This document shows positions 7,548 through 15,524 of a DNA stretch of 64,000 bases, one piece after another. The notes under the pieces are model-generated. The model was not told the origin of the DNA. It saw only the letters and a list, made by a program, of their open reading frames with translations, and did no database searches. The stretch lies in contig CAVZEU010000001.1 in NCBI GenBank assembly GCA_963774415.1, positions 558,001-622,000 on the forward strand, given 5' to 3'. Made by a program: the position numbers and the translations under genes. Positions within the stretch are counted from its first letter, which is position 1; each line of letters starts with the position of its first letter. Source of the stretch: SZUA-36 sp963774415 (GTDB lineage Bacteria; Pseudomonadota; Gammaproteobacteria; Xanthomonadales; SZUA-36).

Positions 7548-8021
7548 ATGTCTCGGCCAATACGAATTGCTAGGATCGCCATACTGGCGTTGGCAACGGT
7601 GTTTTCCGTTCTTGCATCGGCGAGCGACGTCGCGCGGCTAAAGGCCCTGCATCAAAAGGCCATCCGTGCTCACGAGGAGAACAGCGCCGATCTTCTCCTT
7701 GCGGACGAATCGGCCGATTATGTCGTGGCCAGCCGGGGTGAGGTGACCAGACCGACGATGGCCGAAAGGCGGAAGCGTTTCGCTGCATACCTCGAGCGCA
7801 CCGATTTCCAGGAGTATCGGGACGTAGCCGACCCGCTCGTTACTGTTTCAGACGACGGTACGCTGGGTTGGGTAATCGCCCAGGTGCACGTGCGCGGGGA
7901 ACAGGTGCTGGCGGACAATGAGAAGCGGGCTATTGAGTTCACCAGCGCGTGGATCGAGCTGTACCAGAAGCGGGACGGGCGCTGGTACCGGATTGGCAAC
8001 GTCTCGAATTTCAAGCAGTAA
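7548..8021 (+). CDS. Exported SnoaL/DUF4440-like protein
   Basis: Protein of 157 aa with a signal peptide (IARIAILALATVFSVLASAS). The mature domain resembles nuclear-transport-factor-2-like folds: VARLKALHQKAIRAHEENSADLL, then a strand-rich C-terminus with SAWIELYQKRDGRWYRIGN. Members bind small ligands or assist in repair of periplasmic enzymes; the ligand cannot be named. The ATG at 7548 has GAGGAGGT in front. The frame is open upstream to 7455, but the signal peptide marks this start. Confidence 0.7.
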   Translation: MSRPIRIARIAILALATVFSVLASASDVARLKALHQKAIRAHEENSADLLLADESADYVVASRGEVTRPTMAERRKRFAAYLERTDFQEYRDVADPLVTVSDDGTLGWVIAQVHVRGEQVLADNEKRAIEFTSAWIELYQKRDGRWYRIGNVSNFKQ

Positions 8022-8036
8022 CCAAGGCCCGGTATT

Positions 8037-8825
8037 ATGACTCAAGTTTCAAAAATCAAATACAAATTACGCCAATCCGGCGTTCGAGGCGTAATTGCGA
8101 GCGCATTGCGCCACTCGGCAAACCGGATTGATCGCACACTGGTAAGCAAACATTCTGGCGGAGAACAAGCCAACGAGTTTCTTGCTTGGATTCGCTTCGC
8201 TGTGCCGGGAATGTTGGACCAGGGAAACGTCAGCGCAATGGAATACGCGATAGCGAATTTGCCGTCTGGCAATCCGATACTGGAAATAGGTTCGTTTTGT
8301 GGACTATCGACGGTCGTCTTGTCCTACCTGCTTGACAAGCGCTCGAAGGCCACTCCGCTTTTCACTTGTGACAAGTGGGAATTCGAAGGGCAGAAACTTG
8401 GGGAACCACTTGGTGACTCGCCTGTTGTTACTCACGATATTTATCGAGCGTATGTAAAAGACTCATTTCTTCGCTCCATGCGCACTTTCACAGGCGACCG
8501 GCTTCCCTATACCATCGAGTGTTTCTCTGATGAATTTTTCCGCCGCTGGTTTGAAAATGAAGAGGCTGTCGATGTATTTGGCCGCCCAGTCACTCTCGGT
8601 GGGCAGATCAGCTTTTGCTACATTGACGGGAATCATACCTATGAGTTCGCAAAACGAGATTTTGAGAATGCTGATCGGGCCCTGGTTTCCCGGGGATTCC
8701 TCCTTTTCGATGACTCTGCTGATGGTAGCCGCTGGGAAGTAAATCGATTGGCTCGTGAAATCGCATCCGGGCATCGATATGAATTGGTTTCAAAGAATCC
8801 CAACTACCTTTTTTGCAAGAAATAA
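8037..8825 (+). CDS. Class I SAM-dependent methyltransferase (Methyltransf_24-like), AT-richer than surroundings
   Basis: Protein of 262 aa. A SAM-binding motif ILEIGSFCGLSTVVLSYLL lies near 81-99, and the acidic motif CYIDGNHTYEFAKRDFENA near 198-216 is typical of the family found in glycan and secondary-metabolite clusters. Base composition and codon use are clearly AT-richer than both flanks (many AAA, GAA, TTT and ATT codons), pointing to recent acquisition. It begins 15 bases after the SnoaL-like gene. Substrate unknown. Confidence 0.8.
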   Translation: MTQVSKIKYKLRQSGVRGVIASALRHSANRIDRTLVSKHSGGEQANEFLAWIRFAVPGMLDQGNVSAMEYAIANLPSGNPILEIGSFCGLSTVVLSYLLDKRSKATPLFTCDKWEFEGQKLGEPLGDSPVVTHDIYRAYVKDSFLRSMRTFTGDRLPYTIECFSDEFFRRWFENEEAVDVFGRPVTLGGQISFCYIDGNHTYEFAKRDFENADRALVSRGFLLFDDSADGSRWEVNRLAREIASGHRYELVSKNPNYLFCKK

Positions 8826-8979
8826 TACTGAGCAGAAGAGCTGAGGCATTACACCTGACTGCCTCCAGCGACGGCCGCGCTCCCGCTTCCGGCGCGGGCC
8901 ACAGGTTTCTCTTTCCCGGAATGCTAAGTGGAACGGGTAGAAGTGGCGCGTAAGCCGAAGAAGTACGTCCCAATCGCTC

Positions 8980-11900
8980 TCACCCCACCCCCTTCCAAGC
9001 CTTGACCACGCTTAACCGCCGCTCGGCCTCTTGACGGGTTTGCCCGCTGGCCCCGCTGAAAATCTCGACGTCCTCGCCCAGCGCCCGGGCCACGGGCACG
9101 CCGTTTTGCAGCAGAATACGATTACCGGCCAGCGCCGGAGTCCTGACGCCCGGGGTGATCAGGCCGCCGAGGTTCAGCGGGTCGCAGGCGCTGATGACCG
9201 TGTAGACAGGCTTGCCGCCGGGCTCCGCTGCCTGGCGCAGCAGGCCGAGCGATTCGGGCAGCGCGAATTGCTCGCCAGAGAAACCGTCGACGAAGCGCCC
9301 GCCCCTGGCCTCTCCGCGGTCCTCCATGCGCCTGAGGTAGCCCAGCAGGTCGCGCCACGGCGGCAACAGGGCTTCCCGTTGCACGGCCGCGCGGAAGACG
9401 ACGCCGTAGCGGCGCAACAGCGCACGGCAGATGACGGCGAGGCGCTGTTGTTCGCCGGCGGCGGTTCCACTCTCCAGGCCACCGTCGAAGCCGCTGCCGG
9501 GGATGCTCCAGCGGCCGACCGGTGCGCCCGCGGCGCCGCCTCGTTTCGCGGCGCGCGCCCGACGCAGCTTTTGCGCCTCGGGGCGCAGCAGCCAGCGCAA
9601 CGGTGAGAACGCGTCGGCAGTCACCGCGCCTGCGGCGATCAGCGTTTTCAAGGCCTGTTCAAGTTGCGGCCGCAGCAGGCCGGTCACACGTTCGAGATCG
9701 CCGGTGAACATGGCGCCGCGGCTTTGCAGCAAGTCCAGGATCCTGGACGCTGTGCCCTCGCTGACCGCTTCCGCTGCAGTCGGCGCCGGCAGCCAGCAGG
9801 CGGTGTCGGCGCGCGGAACGATCGCCAACGGCGTGGCGGAGACGATGGTCTCCGCTGTCTCCGCGCCGGCGGGGGGGCGGAACCAGGCCAGCTCACCGCT
9901 CAGGAACAATGAATCGAGCGCTTCGGGCGAATAGTGCTGGCTGCGGGCACCCAGAAGGTCGCGCTCCCAGACCGCAGCCGGGGCTGACCAGCCCTCGAGC
10001 AACGCCAGCGCCTGGCCGACGTCGTTGATACCGTCATCGAGGCCATGCCAGCGCACCAGGAAGTTCATGAATGCGCCGGGCGGGACGGGCTTGACCGCGC
10101 GCCGGCGCGCCTCGCGGCTGTAGCGGTGGATCCGCGCCAGCAAGCGCCGCTCGCACCACAGCGGCTCGCCCTGCCCCTGCATGCGCACGGCGAAGCCCTC
10201 GGTCTGCAGCGCCAGCAAGGCGCCCTCGACGCGTTTCTTCTCGATCCCGAAATCGCCGGCGAGCCGCGACAGGCTGACGGGCCCGAGGCCGCTCATGCGG
10301 CCGCGCAGCAGGCCGGTGAGGGCCTCGCCAGGCTCCGGCTCGGGCCCATCCGGCAGCAATGCCATCGGGTCGGGTGAAAAATGGCTATGCGGGTGGACCG
10401 CCAGCCACTCGGGCAGGCGTTCGGCGGCCACCCAGTAGCGCTCGTCGGTCGCGGTCCTGAGCGCGCAGACCCGATGCTCCTCGGCCAGCGCGGTGAACCA
10501 GGCCCCCCAGCGCGCCGCGTTGCCGGCGGCGCCGCTCGAGGCGTTGCCGGTGGTGTATTCCTCCCGTGTCAGAAACCCCAGTTGCAGCAAGCCGTCATGT
10601 AGTTCGTCGGCGTCGCGGGGACGAATCCAGGCCTCGTCGCGGACCTGCTCCCGGGCCTCGACGCTGATGATGCTGAGCGTGGCGGCGGACGCGAGGTCGT
10701 CGGGGTCGTTGCGGATCGCGCGCGTGCGGCGGTTTTCGGCCTCGCCGTCGTCCAGGAACGCGTACGGCCGGGCATTGATGATCTCACGTGACAGCGGCGA
10801 CGGCCCCACCAGGTCGAGACAGCGGATTTCCACCTGCCCGGCGCGGATCCTTGCGAGCAGGCTTTCCAGCCCGTCGATGTCCATGGTTCCGGTCAGGCAA
10901 TCCCCGATCGTCTGCGCTACCAGCGGGTGATCGGGTATCTCGCGCGCGCCGCGGATGTTTTCCAGGCAGGCGATCTGGTCCGGGAATACGACCGCGACCA
11001 GGTCTTCCGCCTGGTTGCGCTGCCATTGCGGCGGCAGCTTTTTGCCGTTGCGCATGCGCTCGACCGCCAGCGCCACGGTCGCGTTCCAGCGCCAGCGCAG
11101 CTCGAACATCGGCGCGTCCAGCAGGGCCTCGGTCAATACGTCCCTGACGGTCTCTGGCTTGAGGTAGGCGGGCACGTCCTCCAGTTCGAAACTGTGCGTC
11201 TCCCCCAGTGACAGGATCAACGCGTCTTCGAGCGCCGAGGCCTGCAACTCGAAGTTGAACTGGCGGCAGAAACGCTTGCGCAATGCCAGGCCCCAGGCCC
11301 GCATCAGCCGGGAGCCGAAGGGCGCGTGCACGACCAGGTGCATATCGCCGCCATCGTCGAAGAAGCGCTCCAGCACGACCTTGTCCTGTGTCGGCAGACC
11401 GCCGAGCGCCTCGGCGGACGCCTTCAGGTAGACGACCATTTGCAGCGCCGCGGCAGGGGCGACGCCTGCTTCAGTCAGTTTATCGATAATCTCTGTATCA
11501 CTATGGTTTTTAATCTGTTCTTCTATTTCTTCACGCAGTTCCGAGACCGCCAGCGACAGCTCGTCGCTGCGCCCCGGCGCCTCGCCGAACCAGAACGGGA
11601 TGTTCGGCGGCTGGCCTTTTGCATCCTCGACCAGCACCCTGCCCTGTTCGATCTTGAGGATGCGGTAGGAGGTATTGCCGAGCTGAAAGATATCCCCGGG
11701 CAGGCTCTCGAAGGCGAAATCCTCGTTCAGCGTACCGACACGGTGCCCCTGCGGCAGCATCACGACCTCGTAATCGAAGTGATCCGGGATCACACCGCCG
11801 TTCTGCAGCGCCCTGAGGCGCGCGCCGGGGCGGGCGCGCACACGGCCATTGATCGCATCGAAGTAGAGCAGCGCGGTGTGATGACCGCGGCGGGAGGTGT

Positions 11901-13308
11901 AGCCGTCGGCCAGCATGCGCACGACGGCGAGGAAGCTTTCCCGGCTCAGGTCGCGGTAGGGCCAGGCCTGCTTCACCACGGCATGGAGTGCATCCGTCGC
12001 GCACTCACCCGCAGCCACTTCGGCCACCACCTGTTGCGCCAGCACGTCCAGCGGGGCCGGCGGGATCGTGACCGCGTCCAGGTCGCCCTTTTGCAACGCC
12101 CTCTGCAGCGCGACGCATTCGACCAGGTCGTCGCGGCTGAGCGGAAACAGACGTCCCTTTGGGGTTTCGCCGACGCGGTGGCCCGAGCGGCCGACGCGCT
12201 GCAGCAACGCCGAGATGCTGCCCGGTGAACCGAGTTGGCAGACCAGGTCGACGTGGCCGATGTCGATCCCCAGTTCCAGCGAGGCCGTCGCTACCAGCGC
12301 CCGGAGTTTTCCCGCCTTGAGCGCCTGCTCCGCCTCCAGGCGGTGCGTGCGGGAGAGGCTGCCGTGGTGGGCGCTGACGGCCTCCTCGCCGAGGCGTTCG
12401 GCCAGGTGGCGGGCGGCGCGCTCGGCCAGCCTTCGCGTGTTGACGAAGATCAGGGTGGTTTCATGTTCCCGGACCAGGGCCTCGAGGCGCGTGTAGATTT
12501 CCTCCCAGACCTCGTTGGACATGACGGCCTCGAGCGGCGATGGGGGCAACTCCAGCCCCAGGTCCATGCGGCGCCGGTGGCCGCTGTCGACGATGCTGCA
12601 CGGCAAACCGCCCGCGAGGTAGTCGGCGATGCGCTCGATCGGCTTCTGCGTGGCCGACAGGCCGATCCGCGCCGGCGGCCGCGCACACAGGGCGTCGAGC
12701 CGCGCCAGCGACAGCGACAGGTGACTGCCGCGCTTGTTGCCCGCCAGCGCATGGATTTCATCGACAATCAACGTCCTGACGCCGCCGAGCATGTTGCGGC
12801 CGGAGTTCGATGTCAGCAGCAGGTACAGCGATTCCGGTGTCGTCACGAGAATATGCGGCGGGCGCTTGGCCATTTTCTGGCGCTCGCCCGGCGGCGTGTC
12901 GCCGGTCCTGACGGCGGCGCGGATGTCGACAGCTGCTTCGCCGGCCGCGGCCAGTTCCGCGGCGATACCCGCCAGCGGCTCGCGCAGATTTTTTTCGATA
13001 TCGTTGGACAGCGCCTTCAATGGCGACACGTAAAGCACGTGTACATGATCGGCCAGGCCGGAGCCGCGGCCCTCGAGCACCAGTTCGTTGATCGCGTTCA
13101 GAAAGGCCGCCAGCGTCTTGCCGCTGCCGGTGGGTGCGGCGATCAGGACCCGCGCTGCAGCTGCGATCCGGGGCCAGGCAGCGGCCTGGACTTCGGTGGG
13201 TGCGGCAAACGCCTGCTCGAACCAGCGGCGGACCGCGGAGTGGAAATGGGGCGGCAATGCGCCGTCACTGTTTCCCGTGCTGCCACTTTTGCTGCTTTTG
13301 GAGGGCAT
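8980..13308 (-). CDS. lhr: Lhr-type ATP-dependent helicase
   Basis: Protein of 1442 aa, close to the length of long Lhr proteins. Superfamily 2 motifs are visible in order: TEVQAAAWP (Q-like, about 38-46), APTGSGKT (Walker A, 58-65), TTPESLYLLL, DEIH (183-186), GLSATQKP and QRVGRSGHR (motif VI). The long remainder holds the Lhr winged-helix core and a large C-terminal extension. Lhr translocates 3' to 5' on single-stranded DNA and unwinds RNA-DNA hybrids; it is linked to DNA repair. It stands alone, convergent with the AT-rich methyltransferase (154-base gap) and 45 bases after the GT41 gene. ATG at 13308 is the first start in the frame. Confidence 0.93.
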   Translation of the reverse strand: MPSKSSKSGSTGNSDGALPPHFHSAVRRWFEQAFAAPTEVQAAAWPRIAAAARVLIAAPTGSGKTLAAFLNAINELVLEGRGSGLADHVHVLYVSPLKALSNDIEKNLREPLAGIAAELAAAGEAAVDIRAAVRTGDTPPGERQKMAKRPPHILVTTPESLYLLLTSNSGRNMLGGVRTLIVDEIHALAGNKRGSHLSLSLARLDALCARPPARIGLSATQKPIERIADYLAGGLPCSIVDSGHRRRMDLGLELPPSPLEAVMSNEVWEEIYTRLEALVREHETTLIFVNTRRLAERAARHLAERLGEEAVSAHHGSLSRTHRLEAEQALKAGKLRALVATASLELGIDIGHVDLVCQLGSPGSISALLQRVGRSGHRVGETPKGRLFPLSRDDLVECVALQRALQKGDLDAVTIPPAPLDVLAQQVVAEVAAGECATDALHAVVKQAWPYRDLSRESFLAVVRMLADGYTSRRGHHTALLYFDAINGRVRARPGARLRALQNGGVIPDHFDYEVVMLPQGHRVGTLNEDFAFESLPGDIFQLGNTSYRILKIEQGRVLVEDAKGQPPNIPFWFGEAPGRSDELSLAVSELREEIEEQIKNHSDTEIIDKLTEAGVAPAAALQMVVYLKASAEALGGLPTQDKVVLERFFDDGGDMHLVVHAPFGSRLMRAWGLALRKRFCRQFNFELQASALEDALILSLGETHSFELEDVPAYLKPETVRDVLTEALLDAPMFELRWRWNATVALAVERMRNGKKLPPQWQRNQAEDLVAVVFPDQIACLENIRGAREIPDHPLVAQTIGDCLTGTMDIDGLESLLARIRAGQVEIRCLDLVGPSPLSREIINARPYAFLDDGEAENRRTRAIRNDPDDLASAATLSIISVEAREQVRDEAWIRPRDADELHDGLLQLGFLTREEYTTGNASSGAAGNAARWGAWFTALAEEHRVCALRTATDERYWVAAERLPEWLAVHPHSHFSPDPMALLPDGPEPEPGEALTGLLRGRMSGLGPVSLSRLAGDFGIEKKRVEGALLALQTEGFAVRMQGQGEPLWCERRLLARIHRYSREARRRAVKPVPPGAFMNFLVRWHGLDDGINDVGQALALLEGWSAPAAVWERDLLGARSQHYSPEALDSLFLSGELAWFRPPAGAETAETIVSATPLAIVPRADTACWLPAPTAAEAVSEGTASRILDLLQSRGAMFTGDLERVTGLLRPQLEQALKTLIAAGAVTADAFSPLRWLLRPEAQKLRRARAAKRGGAAGAPVGRWSIPGSGFDGGLESGTAAGEQQRLAVICRALLRRYGVVFRAAVQREALLPPWRDLLGYLRRMEDRGEARGGRFVDGFSGEQFALPESLGLLRQAAEPGGKPVYTVISACDPLNLGGLITPGVRTPALAGNRILLQNGVPVARALGEDVEIFSGASGQTRQEAERRLSVVKAWKGVG

Positions 13309-13353
13309 ACCGGGATTGTAATCGATGGCCTCTCAAAAAGTGATAAGGCGGCA

Positions 13354-15093
13354 TCAGCGGCAAATTCGTATGAGCATCTCCTCCAGTTCACGCGTGAAGC
13401 CGGCCTCGTCGCGAAGCACCGATGCTTCGAAGCGCGGCCGCAGCGCCTGCCGATAGTGCTGCAGCCGCTCACGGTCGGCACCGAGCTCGCCCGCGATACG
13501 TGCGTAGGCGCCGCTGTCCTGAGCCGCCAGTTCGTCGAGACCCAGGGAATGCAGCACGCTGGCCGTCATGCGCCCGGCAGGCCGGTCTCCGCGAAGCGTT
13601 ACCACCGGCACGCCCATCCACAGCGCGCAGCAGGCCAGCGTGTGACCGCTCCACGGGAAGGTGTCCAGCAAGACGTCGATGTGGGCGAACAATTGCAAAA
13701 AATTCTGCCGCGGGTGATCGATGCGGCTGAAGGCCAGGCGCTCCCGCCGGATTCCGTGTGCGCCGAAGGCCGCCGCCAGGCGCCGCTGCTGCCAGTCGTC
13801 CAGGCGGTCACGCGCCAGCAGCAGCCGGGCGCCGGGGTTCTGCTGCAGGATTTCGGCCCACAGCGAGATCACGGCGCCGTTCAGCTTCTCCAGCTTGTGC
13901 AGGCTGCCGAAGGTCGCGTGGCCGCGGTCGATACAGGGCGGAGCGGTCACGGCGGGCGCGCCGGCGGGCGGCCTGAAGCAGGCAAAGCCCGCGCGCAGAC
14001 GCAGCGGCCGCTCGCTGCCATGGAAGGGTGTGCCCGGCGGTGCGGTGACGTTGTCGACGATGCGGAAATCCATGGCGGCGAGACCGGTCGTTGCGGGGAA
14101 ACCGAGATAACTCACCTGGCGGGCCGCCGGTTTGCGCGCAAACACGCCGAGGCGATTCTGCCGCGTGTGTCCGCCGAGGTCGACCAGCACGTCGATCCCG
14201 TCGCGCCTGACCTGCCGGGCCACCGCTGCGTCGGACTGGCCATTGATGTCGCGCCAATGGTTGGCGGCGCGGCGCAGACGCTTCGTGACCGCGTCCGCGT
14301 TCGCCACGTCCGAGTAGCACCACGTTTCAAAGCGCGCCGGGTCGTGGCGGCGCAGAATGGGTTCGAAGAAATAGCTGACGGCGTGTTCGCGAAAGTCGGT
14401 GGAAACGTAACCGATGCGAATACGCACACCCACCGGTGAAAAAGCCCGGCCCGGCGACACGTCCGCGAACAGGCGCGAACTCACGCGCCTGGTTTCGGCG
14501 GCGACTTCGTCCGGCCGCGTGCCGGGCAGCAGGTTCAGCACGTACAGCAAACTGGTGGCGGCCCGGGCATGGCCGGGCTCAATATGCAGGGCCTCGCGAA
14601 AGGCGTCACGGGCCTTCTCCAGGTCCGCGTGGTCGAGCCAGACGAGACCCAGGTTGAACCAGGCGGAGGCTTTGCCCAGGTCCATTTCGATGGCCTTGCG
14701 GCTGTGTTCCAGGGCCGCGTCATGGGCGCCCATGTGGTAGTGGATCGAACCCAGGTTCTGGTGTGCGCCGGCGTAGCTCGGGCGCAGCGCCAAGGCCTTG
14801 TGCAATTGCCGGATGGCGCCTTTCGCGTCGCCGGCGGCGAACATCGCCTCCGCCAGGTTGTTGCGCAGCACGGGCTGGTCCGGGACCTGCTCCACCGCCT
14901 TTGCAATGTACTCCACCGCCTTGTCGTGCCGGCCCAGTTGGTGGCAGGTCAGGCCGTAGAGGTGCAATGCGTCCGGGTTGTCGGGGCTGCGTGCGAGTAT
15001 CTCCCGGTACAGTGCTCCGGCCTGCTGGACCGCGCCGTCCCGCTGCAACTGCATGGCCTCCCGCAACAGGCGTTGCAACCCCGCGGCGCTCAT
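13354..15093 (-). CDS. TPR protein with O-GlcNAc-transferase-like catalytic domain (GT41)
   Basis: Protein of 579 aa. Residues about 1-210 are tetratricopeptide repeats (for example ALYREILARSPDNPDALHLYG). From about 235 on it is a GT41 domain: GYVSTDFREHAVSYF carries the catalytic-type histidine, FGSLHKLEKLN places a lysine where the nucleotide-sugar lysine of O-GlcNAc transferases lies, and DTFPWSGHT plus ALWMGVPVVTLRG complete the donor site. It is therefore likely an active, cytosolic sugar transferase acting on protein. Its ATG overlaps the stop of the lipoprotein gene by 4 bases. Confidence 0.88.
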   Translation of the reverse strand: MSAAGLQRLLREAMQLQRDGAVQQAGALYREILARSPDNPDALHLYGLTCHQLGRHDKAVEYIAKAVEQVPDQPVLRNNLAEAMFAAGDAKGAIRQLHKALALRPSYAGAHQNLGSIHYHMGAHDAALEHSRKAIEMDLGKASAWFNLGLVWLDHADLEKARDAFREALHIEPGHARAATSLLYVLNLLPGTRPDEVAAETRRVSSRLFADVSPGRAFSPVGVRIRIGYVSTDFREHAVSYFFEPILRRHDPARFETWCYSDVANADAVTKRLRRAANHWRDINGQSDAAVARQVRRDGIDVLVDLGGHTRQNRLGVFARKPAARQVSYLGFPATTGLAAMDFRIVDNVTAPPGTPFHGSERPLRLRAGFACFRPPAGAPAVTAPPCIDRGHATFGSLHKLEKLNGAVISLWAEILQQNPGARLLLARDRLDDWQQRRLAAAFGAHGIRRERLAFSRIDHPRQNFLQLFAHIDVLLDTFPWSGHTLACCALWMGVPVVTLRGDRPAGRMTASVLHSLGLDELAAQDSGAYARIAGELGADRERLQHYRQALRPRFEASVLRDEAGFTRELEEMLIRICR

Positions 15094-15524
15094 TGCCGTA
15101 ACGCGGGTTGCCAGTCCGCCCGCCGCAATTGCCAGTCACCGCCGCTCAGCACCCACCTCGTCTCGACTTCGTACAGCTGGCCGCGCTCGGGCAACAGACC
15201 CTCGCCGCCGGTTACCAGCAGTTTGAAATGCGCTTCGGCGTGGCGCGCGTCGGCCTGGCTGACGAAAATCGGGAAAAAGCGGCCCTTTAGCCGCCGGTTC
15301 CGGTTGAGCTGGAAGAGCATGAAGCGGTGAAACGCGCGCCGATCCATGCTGCCCTGCTGCGCGCTGAAATCGTCGCTGAGGTAATCCATGAAAGCGAAGT
15401 GCCGTCCGGCTTCGGCGGTCGCCTTCATCTCCTGTAAACGGGCGATGATTCTCTGCTCGGTGGTCGGCTTGTTGCCGCAGCCCAGCAACAGGCAGAGCGA
15501 AATGGCCAGCACCAGCGTCTTCAC
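15090..15524 (-). CDS. Small hypothetical lipoprotein
   Basis: Protein of 144 aa with a lipobox (LCLLLGC, Cys16) after a short signal. The mature part is helical then strand-rich (FAFMDYLSDDF, LYEVETRWVLSGGDWQLRRADW) and resembles small NTF2-like periplasmic proteins, but I do not recognise a named family. GTG start at 15524 overlaps the upstream stop (GTGA) and its own stop overlaps the GT41 start (ATGA), so it is locked between the GCS2-CBS and GT41 genes in one operon. Confidence 0.75.
   Translation of the reverse strand: MKTLVLAISLCLLLGCGNKPTTEQRIIARLQEMKATAEAGRHFAFMDYLSDDFSAQQGSMDRRAFHRFMLFQLNRNRRLKGRFFPIFVSQADARHAEAHFKLLVTGGEGLLPERGQLYEVETRWVLSGGDWQLRRADWQPALRQ

Noticed and set aside
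12235..14439. Long plus-strand open frame (734 codons) antisense to lhr and the GT41 gene
   Set aside because: It spans two convincing minus-strand genes, shows no domain, and is a by-product of GC-rich third positions.
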